From NCBI GenBank assembly GCA_023450835.1, contig JAEXGM010000247.1, positions 1-14,999 of the forward strand: a stretch of DNA of 14,999 nt. The letters run 5' to 3'. The stretch comes from Bacillota bacterium. GTDB lineage: Bacteria; Bacillota; Clostridia; Lachnospirales; Lachnospiraceae. The notes under the pieces were generated by a model, which did no database searches, was not told where the DNA came from, and saw only the letters and a list, made by a program, of their open reading frames with translations. A program made the position numbers and the translations under genes. Below are positions 7,152 to 14,003 of the stretch, one piece after another; the stretch's first letter is position 1; each line of letters begins with the position of its first letter.

Positions 7152-8936
7152 TTAACCAAGAGGGATCTTTACCATGACCTTTGTATAACAATCCTTCCTG
7201 GAAGCGATGCTGATACCATACTCTTCTCCAAAACTTATTTTAATGCGGTCCTGCACATTCTTAAGTCCGATGCCGTTACCGGAGCTTCCCTTCGTCTCAA
7301 TTTCCCCTTCTATCTTCTTTTGAAGCCTTTCTGTCTCTTCCTCCGTCATTCCTTTACCCGAGTCCGTAATTTCTATGATACAGTACTCCTCATAAAGGAT
7401 ACCTTTTATATAGATACTGGTATCTTCCGCTATCTCCTCTATTCCATGGTAAATAGCATTTTCAATAATCGGCTGAAGAGACATTTTCGGTATTTCCTGC
7501 TCATAAATAATATCAGGTACATTCAGACTTAAGTAAATTTCATAATCAAACCGAAGATTAATCAAGGCCAGGTAATTTTTAATATAATCGATTTCCTCGC
7601 TTACAGTTACATTCTTGGACACCCATTTCATACTATAGCGCAAAAGCTTGCCAAGGGCGGTGACTGCATCGGCTATTGCATATTTCTCTTCCACCTCTGC
7701 CATCATCTTTACGGATTCCAGTACATTATAAATAAAATGTGCATTGATCTGATTCTGAAGCGCTCTGATTTCCGAATCCTTTACCAGCAGCTCCCGCTTT
7801 ATATTATCCTCCATCAACAGGTTAATACGGTCCAGCATTTTATTGATCTGTACTCCCAGTTCCCCGAATTCATCGCTGCCGGCTTCCTTAATCCGTACTT
7901 CCAGGTTTCCCTTCTGCACCAGATGTACCGCATCCATTATGTCATAAAACCGCTTCAATATCAGTTGAATCATCCGGTTGGACAAAAGGAGCAGTAGTAC
8001 CGTCAGCACAAAAAAGCTGCTCCAAAATACATTGCGGAACACTCTCACAGAAGCATATTCCTCTCGTAAGCTGACTACCCGAAAGATTGTACCGGAGAGT
8101 TCCTTTACAGGCTTAAAGCATATTAAGACCGGCTCTCCCTGTAGAACCATTTCCTTATAGAAGATGGTATCAAGACCTTCCGGCTTCTGTTTGAGAATCT
8201 CATCCCGGTAGCTGGTCCACCTGCTTTTATAGTCAAAGTCGTAATAAAACTTTCCCTTCTCATCTACAAAACAAGTCCACTCATTTTCCGTGGGTGAATA
8301 CATCTGAGGAAATAAAAGGTCCATCCTGGTGGATACCTCTATCATAGCTTTTTCACCGTTGTCCAGAGTTTTTTCCGTTACCAGGGCAACCAGATGAAGT
8401 TTTGCGGTAGAAGCATAGGAAGGAAAAATATCATCTTCATAATCAAACTGCCAGGTTCCGCTTATTGGCATTTCAGCTCCCCAACTCATTCTTTTTATTC
8501 TGTCTGTCCGGTATAGTACCGGCATCATTTCCGGAATTCCTTTAAAAGGTGCATACACCCTTACCTGGTACAGATAGGGGTTGGAATTTACGATTTTCTC
8601 AACAGCCTTTATTTCCGTATGGTAGAAGGTCAAAAGCCCCTCTGTCTTGAATTTTTCACCATCTGCAAAGCGCTGCACATAAGCCCAGAAATTCTGACTG
8701 TTCAGCATTACCTGGGTCGACATCTGGCACATTTCCACGTTCTTTTGTATCTGTTCATAATTCTGAGTGAAATTTATCTCTGCGTTCTTTACCTTCTCCT
8801 TAATTCTCGATTCTTTATAATTGTCAAAAAACAAAGAAGAAAGCGCTGCCAGAGGGAGAACGAGGATTGCCAGTGTAAGCAAGGCTATTTTATAATTCAG
8901 TTTTAAGGAAGAAATGTATTGCTTTATACGGTTCAC
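7152..8936 (-). CDS. YesM-type sensor histidine kinase
   Basis: This 594-residue membrane kinase would sense an outside signal and phosphorylate the AraC-type regulator encoded next. Its order is: a helix at about 18-37; an extracellular sensor at about 38-300; a second helix at about 303-323; a HAMP domain at about 324-380; a His_kinase (PF06580-type) segment with phospho-acceptor His400 in QINAHFIYNVLE; and an ATPase domain with N box LQPIIENAIYHG (Asn493), G1 DSGKGM (525-530) and G2 GNGIGLKN (553-560). The usual NPHF motif is NAHF here. The start is a GTG at 8936 with only a modest GGG upstream; I see no better in-frame start. Its sensor layout parallels that of the chemoreceptor two genes downstream. 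In such systems the ligand may be the sugar itself or the loaded binding protein; which applies here is not shown. Confidence 0.93.
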   Translation of the reverse strand: MNRIKQYISSLKLNYKIALLTLAILVLPLAALSSLFFDNYKESRIKEKVKNAEINFTQNYEQIQKNVEMCQMSTQVMLNSQNFWAYVQRFADGEKFKTEGLLTFYHTEIKAVEKIVNSNPYLYQVRVYAPFKGIPEMMPVLYRTDRIKRMSWGAEMPISGTWQFDYEDDIFPSYASTAKLHLVALVTEKTLDNGEKAMIEVSTRMDLLFPQMYSPTENEWTCFVDEKGKFYYDFDYKSRWTSYRDEILKQKPEGLDTIFYKEMVLQGEPVLICFKPVKELSGTIFRVVSLREEYASVRVFRNVFWSSFFVLTVLLLLLSNRMIQLILKRFYDIMDAVHLVQKGNLEVRIKEAGSDEFGELGVQINKMLDRINLLMEDNIKRELLVKDSEIRALQNQINAHFIYNVLESVKMMAEVEEKYAIADAVTALGKLLRYSMKWVSKNVTVSEEIDYIKNYLALINLRFDYEIYLSLNVPDIIYEQEIPKMSLQPIIENAIYHGIEEIAEDTSIYIKGILYEEYCIIEITDSGKGMTEEETERLQKKIEGEIETKGSSGNGIGLKNVQDRIKISFGEEYGISIASRKDCYTKVMVKIPLG

Positions 8937-9007
8937 TTGTGTTTACCCGGCCTTTTCCAATATGAAATCTATTTACAAAACATAAAAATGTTTTTATCCA
9001 AACGGTA

Positions 9008-9036
9008 ATTATAGACAATATTACGAGAAAAAACAA
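9008..9036 (-). promoter_or_regulatory. Promoter of the kinase-regulator-chemoreceptor operon
   Basis: On the minus strand TTGTTT (9036-9031), a 17-base spacer and a perfect TATAAT (9013-9008) give a predicted start near 9001 and a leader of about 65 bases before the GTG at 8936. The -35 box lies within the 3' arm of the preceding intrinsic terminator. The leader carries an AT-rich palindrome with 7-base arms at 8982-8997. The arrangement matches the promoter before the GH94 gene. Confidence 0.6.
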
Positions 9037-9062
9037 CCTGATTTTTCATCTGGCTGTTTTTT
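9028..9062 (-). terminator. Intrinsic terminator of the ABC transporter operon
   Basis: The minus-strand RNA reads a 15-position stem (AAAAAACAGCCAGAU against AUCAGGUUGUUUUUU) with a GAAAA loop, one A-A mismatch and one G-U pair, ending in six U residues. It begins 33 bases after the binding-protein stop. The near-symmetry means it could also stop transcription from the other side. It separates the importer operon from the kinase operon, although partial read-through is possible. Confidence 0.85.
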
Positions 9063-9095
9063 CCTGTTGTCATATAAAGTTACTGAAATTCTTAA

Positions 9096-10787
9096 TTACT
9101 GAATGCCTAATTTCTTTTTAGCCTGTTCCATTAACTCGGTCTTGGCTGCAAGAACCTTATCATATCCCCATTCCTGTTTCTTCTTATTGAAGTCATTGAG
9201 GATGGAATCGAACTTTTCATCAGAGTCAGCCAAAAGCAGCTTAGGAAGAACGACACCCCATTCATTGTCTACCTTGGACTGAATATCTGCTTCATCAGAG
9301 CCGGAAGGAAGTGTTACATCATACTGGGAAGTAGTTATAACATAAGGATATGTCCAGCGCTCCATCTGTCCTAAAGGCTCGGGAGTCTTTTCAGCCCATT
9401 TTAATGCCATAGCATTATCCTGGAACATCCAGAAGCAGGAATCAGCGCCATACTGTTTATCATAAGTAGCTCTGTCGGTATTTGCGAGGTTTCTGATTTC
9501 GGGTTTCATAGTAGGTATACCATCTGCATTTTTATCCCAGGTCTCACCTTCTACGCCTAACCAGGTCATTAACTGTCCATGCTCACTCATAAGGTAGGAG
9601 AATAACTGGATGGCACGGTCAGGATGCTCACAATTCTTGGAGATTAAAGTAATTGTCCAGCCATTGATACCTGTACCGGGTAAAGTATAAGCATCACCTT
9701 TGCTGTTCTTAGGTCCGTCCACTGCAATGTAGATGCTGTTAGGGTCCTTCTCATAAAGTATCTTTTCCTGATTTGCCAGGTCTGTTCTCTGATATAACAT
9801 ACAGAAATAACGTCCCTGTGCAAGTTTTTCTTCCATCTGTGATCTCTTGTCGATGAAAATATCATCTGCCAGATAACCCTCTGAACCTAAATCCCTGAAA
9901 GTTTTTAACCATCTTGTAAGCTCTGGATCTGAGTATCTATCGTAGATTTTACCGTCTTTTTCATAAGGAATAGCAAGGAAGTTACTTAAAAACAGGTCAA
10001 AAGAGTTATTTCCGTTAGGGGCGAACTCATGTGCTCCGATAGGAATCAAAGGCTGACCGTTTACTTCCGGATATTTTTCTTTCGCAGCCTTTACAGCAGC
10101 TGTAAAGCCTTCCGGTGTTGTCATATCAGGACTTCCGATTGCTTCGTAGATATCCTTTCTTACAAGGAAAGTCTGGTTGGAAGGAATATTGTCATATTTC
10201 TGATAGTCGGCAGGAGAGAAAGAGGAGTTAGGATATCCGTAGATATGTCCGTCTTCCTGAGTAAACCAGCCAACACGTCCGGGATCTGCCACATCAAACC
10301 AATAAGGGTCGTATTTGGTAGCAAGCTCATCCAAAGCATAAACCATGCCGTCGTCAATCATATCACCGACCTGAGATTCCCACCAGCCAAGTGTTACCAG
10401 ATCAGGAAGGGAGTCAGAAGCAATAAGGGAATTTAATTTTTCCGCTTCATTACCGGCAGGCACAACGAACTTAATGTTCACGCCGGTCTCTTCTGTAATC
10501 TTTTTGGATACCAGGTTCTCTCCCCAAGGTGTTGTAAACCAGGCAAAATTAATATACCAGGTTAAATCAACCTTTTCACTTGCATGTTCCTGCCAGCCGG
10601 GTACTGTGTCTTTCGCTTCTCCGTCCGTGGATTCTCCATCGGCAGTGGGGGTAGCTGTCTCAGTGGCAGCAGGGTTCTCATTGTTTCCTACAGTTTCGTT
10701 AGAATTTTTCTTGCTGCAGCCTGCTATTCCCACCACCAGCACAAGGGCCAGTACAAGAGATAGCAGCTTTTTACAACTTTTTCTCAT
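9096..10787 (-). CDS. Large sugar-binding lipoprotein of an ABC importer (LplA/YtcQ type)
   Basis: This 563-residue extracellular solute-binding lipoprotein should capture an oligosaccharide and deliver it to the two permeases encoded just upstream. It has a basic, hydrophobic signal sequence and a lipobox ending GIAGC, with acylated Cys24. A flexible Thr/Glu/Asn-rich tether follows at about 25-65, then the family-1 type binding fold, rich in Trp and Tyr as expected for stacking on sugar rings. The length is typical of the long LplA/YtcQ class rather than the roughly 420-residue MalE class. GGAGG lies 7 bases before the ATG (10799-10795). It is the last gene of the operon, 21 bases after the permease stop, and an intrinsic terminator follows. 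Substrate is unknown; the GH94 neighbour favours a beta-linked disaccharide, which is inference. Confidence 0.92.
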   Translation of the reverse strand: MRKSCKKLLSLVLALVLVVGIAGCSKKNSNETVGNNENPAATETATPTADGESTDGEAKDTVPGWQEHASEKVDLTWYINFAWFTTPWGENLVSKKITEETGVNIKFVVPAGNEAEKLNSLIASDSLPDLVTLGWWESQVGDMIDDGMVYALDELATKYDPYWFDVADPGRVGWFTQEDGHIYGYPNSSFSPADYQKYDNIPSNQTFLVRKDIYEAIGSPDMTTPEGFTAAVKAAKEKYPEVNGQPLIPIGAHEFAPNGNNSFDLFLSNFLAIPYEKDGKIYDRYSDPELTRWLKTFRDLGSEGYLADDIFIDKRSQMEEKLAQGRYFCMLYQRTDLANQEKILYEKDPNSIYIAVDGPKNSKGDAYTLPGTGINGWTITLISKNCEHPDRAIQLFSYLMSEHGQLMTWLGVEGETWDKNADGIPTMKPEIRNLANTDRATYDKQYGADSCFWMFQDNAMALKWAEKTPEPLGQMERWTYPYVITTSQYDVTLPSGSDEADIQSKVDNEWGVVLPKLLLADSDEKFDSILNDFNKKKQEWGYDKVLAAKTELMEQAKKKLGIQ

Positions 10788-10808
10788 TTTACATCCTCCA
10801 TAAATAAT

Positions 10809-11744
10809 TTATTCCTTCACTGCGCCTACCATCATTCCCTTTACGAAATACTTCTGAAGGAAGGGGTATACGCAGCATATAGGCAACGTTGTGATTACCA
10901 TGGCAGCCAGTTTAATCGATGTGGATGTAGTATCCGCAGCTACGATATTAGTAGCTGAATTGGCCATCTGGCTTGACTGTACCTGTGCCACCATTCGGTA
11001 AAGAAAGGTCTGGATGGGTTCTAAGTCCACCCGGTTTGTCATATACATAAGTCCTCCCCAATAATCATTCCATTGACCGACACCGGCAAATAAAGCAATG
11101 GTCGCAAGAACCGGTTTGGAAAGAGGAAGTATGATTCTCATAAAGATCTTCCATACACTTGCGCCGTCTATTTCGGCGGATTCCTCAAGGGAGGCGGGTA
11201 TTTCACGGAAGAAATTGATAAAAATCAGCAGGTTGAAGAAATTAAAGGCCGCCGGTATGATATATACTAAAAAGTTATTGAGTAAATGCATCTTCTTATA
11301 GAGAATAAAGGTAGGTATCATGCCGCCTGCAAAGAACATTGTGATTGTTCCTATTGCCATGTAGATCTTTCTTCCCACCAGTTTTTCCTTGGATAGCGGA
11401 TATGCTATCATAGCGGTAAAAAATACATTGAGGGCGGTACCAAGAAGGGTCTTTCCGATTGTCACCTTAAAGGCCTGTGCAACCGTACTGTCTGCGAATA
11501 CGGTCCTGTAATTCTCAAGAGAAAATTTTCTGGGCCACCAGTATAGTCCTCCCATCATGGCATCCTTGGCATCATTAAAAGAGTTAACTATAACATACCA
11601 AATAGGATAAAGACAGAGGAAACATAAGACTATCATGAATATGACGTTTAATGTATCAAAAATAACAGCTCCTCTGGAACGTTTTATATGTGTACGTTTA
11701 TTTATTTTCATATCAGTATCTTGCATCCTTTCTTTTACTATCAA
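10809..11744 (-). CDS. Sugar ABC transporter permease, LplC/YtcP type
   Basis: This inner-membrane permease of a CUT1-type carbohydrate importer should pair with the permease encoded upstream. About six membrane helices are visible, the first at about residues 33-55. The cytoplasmic EAA loop that docks the ATPase is EESAEIDGASVWKIFMRI at 187-204, continuing ILP. The C-terminus FVKGMMVGAVKE is typical of this family (KGxxxGAVKG). The start is uncertain. The frame opens with TTG at 11744, which has AGGA 7 bases upstream. An ATG at 11726 has a purine run directly against it (too close), and an ATG at 11711 has its best site 14 bases away. I keep the TTG as the longest option with a sensible site, giving 311 residues. 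It lies 26 bases after the first permease stop. Confidence 0.9.
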   Translation of the reverse strand: MIVKERMQDTDMKINKRTHIKRSRGAVIFDTLNVIFMIVLCFLCLYPIWYVIVNSFNDAKDAMMGGLYWWPRKFSLENYRTVFADSTVAQAFKVTIGKTLLGTALNVFFTAMIAYPLSKEKLVGRKIYMAIGTITMFFAGGMIPTFILYKKMHLLNNFLVYIIPAAFNFFNLLIFINFFREIPASLEESAEIDGASVWKIFMRIILPLSKPVLATIALFAGVGQWNDYWGGLMYMTNRVDLEPIQTFLYRMVAQVQSSQMANSATNIVAADTTSTSIKLAAMVITTLPICCVYPFLQKYFVKGMMVGAVKE

Positions 11745-11770
11745 TCAATAATCCTGTTTCTTCGCCGCCC

Positions 11771-12724
11771 TTAATATAAGGATCTTCCAAGAAGTTTCTT
11801 ACAGGTCTTATTGGCAATGAGCAGTAACATTAAAGCAATTACTGATTTGAACAATCCTACGGCCGTTGCGTAAGAATACTTTCCAAGGGTCATACCTACC
11901 TGGTAAACATAGGTGTCTATTACCTGGCTTCTTGCCACATTTACCTGGTTTTTTAATATTAGTATCTGGTCAAAATTAGAATTTAATAAGCCTGATACCT
12001 GAAGAATTAGCATAATTGCTATCGTTCCCGTAATAGAAGGCAAAGTGACATAAAAGATTTTCTGCAGTTTGCCGGCACCATCCACAGTCGCCGCCTCATA
12101 AATCTGCTGGTCCACACCGGTTATGGCGGCCAGGTAGATAATAGCGGACCATCCAAGTTCCTTCCAAATATCTGAAATCAAGGCAACGCCCCAGAAATAT
12201 TTCGGTTCTCCTAAAAAGGAAACCGGCTCTTTCAAAATATGTACCGCCATCAGGAAATCATTGATGACTCCTTCCTTGGATAACCAAGTGGTCATTATTC
12301 CGCCAAGTACGACCCAGGAAAGGAAATGGGGCAGATAGGATATCGTCTGTGTGACCTTCTTAAATCCCACTCCCCGGAGTTCATTGAGCAGCAGGGCAAA
12401 TATAATCGGAAGAGCAAAACCGATGCAAAGCTTCAGTAAGCTGATTCCCAGTGTATTCACCATAATATCTTTAAAGTTGGAATCCTGAAAGAATTCCTTA
12501 AAATATTTAAGGCCCACCCAGGGAGCTTCCGAGATACTCTTGGTAATTTTGAATTTCTTAAAGGCTATAATAATGCCCCCCATAGGGAGATAGTTAAATA
12601 CCAGCATCCACAGGATACCCGGCAGAACCATAAACTGCAGATATCTTTGTCCCCACCATCTCTTCAAAGTATCGGAAATTCCGGTTTTTCTCTTTTTTCC
12701 GACCCCTGCTACTGTTTTACTCAT
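11771..12724 (-). CDS. Sugar ABC transporter permease, LplB/YteP type
   Basis: This inner-membrane permease, 317 residues, is the first of the heterodimeric channel of a CUT1-type oligosaccharide importer. The N-terminus is basic (GKKRKTG), followed by a first helix (FMVLPGILWMLVFNYLP) and about five more. The EAA loop that contacts the ATPase is EAATVDGAGKLQKIFYVTLP at about 210-229. I chose the ATG at 12724 because GGAGG (12734-12730) sits 5 bases before it; the in-frame ATG at 12736 overlaps that site and would add only four residues. It starts 19 bases after the foldase-like lipoprotein stop and is followed by the second permease. No ATP-binding subunit is encoded in the window, so a shared MsmX-like ATPase elsewhere is inferred. 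Confidence 0.92.
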   Translation of the reverse strand: MSKTVAGVGKKRKTGISDTLKRWWGQRYLQFMVLPGILWMLVFNYLPMGGIIIAFKKFKITKSISEAPWVGLKYFKEFFQDSNFKDIMVNTLGISLLKLCIGFALPIIFALLLNELRGVGFKKVTQTISYLPHFLSWVVLGGIMTTWLSKEGVINDFLMAVHILKEPVSFLGEPKYFWGVALISDIWKELGWSAIIYLAAITGVDQQIYEAATVDGAGKLQKIFYVTLPSITGTIAIMLILQVSGLLNSNFDQILILKNQVNVARSQVIDTYVYQVGMTLGKYSYATAVGLFKSVIALMLLLIANKTCKKLLGRSLY

Positions 12725-12729
12725 AATTT

Positions 12730-12734
12730 CCTCC
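12730..12734 (-). promoter_or_regulatory. Ribosome binding site deciding the LplB-type permease start
   Basis: A perfect GGAGG lies 5 bases before the ATG at 12724 and is overlapped by the upstream ATG at 12736, which makes the downstream ATG the likely start. Confidence 0.8.
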
Positions 12735-12743
12735 ATTCTGTCA

Positions 12744-13721
12744 TTACTTCTCTATTGTAATAATTTTTTCCAGCTTTTTATTGAAATCAATGCTGTGCTC
12801 GGCTTTCAGGGCTTCATAAGCTTTCTGAGCCGCAGCATCCCTCTGCTTTTTAAATTCCTCATCCACTGCATTTTCAAAAGCTTCCTCGGAGGAATTCTTC
12901 TGAAGTTTTATAATATAATAGCCGTTTACCGTCTCTATTATCCCCTGTACTTCTCCTTCTTTCATGGCGGTTATTTTTTCTTCCAGCACCTCCTCTTCGC
13001 CAAAGGTCCCTTTTCCCGCAAGGAATGTAAGCTTCCCGGCTTTGATGCCGGTATCTTTTGAAATATCCTCAAAGTCCTCTGTTTGTGCTCTGGTCAAGAG
13101 GGCGGAGATTTTTTCTTTTTCTGACTTCCCTCCGTAAAGATAGGAGAATTCATACTGCCTGAAATTGTTTTTGTCCAATTCTTTACTGATTTCCTCTTTG
13201 CTGATATCAAATTCGTTCAGATAATCCTCATAATATCTGGAGGCCAGAAGGATTTTTTCCTGAATGGCCAAAAGGGTGTCTTCATCAAGACCGTAGCTCT
13301 GAAGCTTTTCTTCACCAAAGTTAAGCATAAAGCTCTTCACCCTTTCCTGGCACTGTTCCTTTTCTTCCTCTGTCAAAGAAAAGCCTTTCTGCTTGGAAAG
13401 CTCGTAGAAAATCTGATACCTGACCGCATCTTCAATGGCTGCTTCTTTCAGGGCCTTCTTTAATTCCTTATTATCCGACCCTTTTTGTGTAACGGCTTCC
13501 TTCCCGTTGTCAGTGCCGCTTTCATTTCCTATGTAAGAGGTATACATCTCATCCTGCATTCTGGCCAGCAGTACATGATACATCATCTCATTTAAATATA
13601 CCTTGGAACCGTCCAGGGTGAAGGCAGCTGTGTCCCTGTAGGAGATATTTTTTTCACAGCCGGTCATGATAACAAGGGTCATGATAAGCACTGCTGTATA
13701 GATTATTCTGCGTACTGACAT
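12744..13721 (-). CDS. PrsA/SurA-like foldase lipoprotein with degenerate parvulin domain
   Basis: This 325-residue membrane-anchored lipoprotein probably helps fold exported proteins. The signal sequence ends in the lipobox IMTGC, with acylated Cys22. A mostly helical, charged SurA_N-like chaperone region covers about 30-185, and a parvulin-like domain covers about 188-275, ending GEVQGIIETVNGYYIIKL. That end matches the parvulin pattern (usually GYHIIK). However, both positions where parvulins carry conserved histidines read tyrosine: FSYL (Tyr194) for SHIL and GYYIIK for GYHIIK. Isomerase activity is therefore doubtful and a chaperone or assembly role more likely. AAGGAGAG lies directly upstream (13732-13725), making the ATG at 13721 secure. 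It leads the operon, 19 bases before the first permease; its client may be the large binding lipoprotein encoded last, which is inference. Confidence 0.8.
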   Translation of the reverse strand: MSVRRIIYTAVLIMTLVIMTGCEKNISYRDTAAFTLDGSKVYLNEMMYHVLLARMQDEMYTSYIGNESGTDNGKEAVTQKGSDNKELKKALKEAAIEDAVRYQIFYELSKQKGFSLTEEEKEQCQERVKSFMLNFGEEKLQSYGLDEDTLLAIQEKILLASRYYEDYLNEFDISKEEISKELDKNNFRQYEFSYLYGGKSEKEKISALLTRAQTEDFEDISKDTGIKAGKLTFLAGKGTFGEEEVLEEKITAMKEGEVQGIIETVNGYYIIKLQKNSSEEAFENAVDEEFKKQRDAAAQKAYEALKAEHSIDFNKKLEKIITIEK

Positions 13722-13753
13722 ATGCTCTCCTTTTCATTTGTTTCATCTATTCC

Positions 13754-13762
13754 AGTATAACA
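13754..13762 (-). promoter_or_regulatory. Candidate extended -10 promoter for the transporter operon
   Basis: The minus strand reads TGTTATACT, an extended -10 element (TGnTATACT), with only a T-rich stretch in place of a -35 box. The predicted start near 13747 gives a leader of about 26 bases before the ATG at 13721. A second candidate lies farther upstream, and I cannot tell which is used. Confidence 0.42.
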
Positions 13763-13815
13763 AAGATACAGGAATGAAAAAGGTATATGATTTTTAAAAA
13801 GGTGTCATTTTTTTA

Positions 13816-13843
13816 GTTATAAAAATACTTTCGAAGGAATCAA
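13816..13843 (-). promoter_or_regulatory. Alternative promoter for the transporter operon
   Basis: The minus strand carries TTGATT (13843-13838), a 16-base spacer and TATAAC (13821-13816). The spacer contains an imperfect palindrome around TTCGAA that could be an operator. The predicted start near 13808 would give a leader of about 90 bases. Confidence 0.4.
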
Positions 13844-13866
13844 AAGGGGGGCTTTCAAAATGGGAC

Positions 13867-13944
13867 GGCAACCAGCAAAAAGCAGAAAGAACTCATGCGC
13901 TGGTTCCAAGGCGCATGAGTTCTTTCTGCTTTTTGCTGATTGCC
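13867..13944 (-). terminator. Very long hairpin, 34-bp stem, probable terminator
   Basis: Two arms of 34 bases, 13867-13900 and 13911-13944, are reverse complements except for one position, around a 10-base loop (TGGTTCCAAG). The inner 27 bases are perfect. On the minus-strand RNA the single difference is a G-U pair, so the stem is unbroken. A GC-rich core (CTCATGCGC with GCGCATGAG) is flanked by A-rich and T-rich arms ending TTTTTGCT, as in bidirectional intrinsic terminators. It sits 60 bases after the stop of the gene at 14004 and before the next operon. The U run lies inside the stem rather than after it, so a dispersed palindromic repeat is an alternative. Confidence 0.6.
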
Positions 13945-14003
13945 TGTATACATATTTAAAAAAGGACTTTTTGACTCTTATATTATAGCCATATTTTATA
14001 ATT

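Noticed and set aside
7089..7532. A 147-codon plus-strand frame opposite the kinase ATPase domain
   Set aside because: It is antisense to the conserved G1, G2 and N boxes of the kinase, and its product has no recognisable features.
13958..13972. AAAAAAGGACTTTTT as a second terminator after the Ig-like protein gene
   Set aside because: Only six base pairs around a two-base loop, too weak to support as a terminator.
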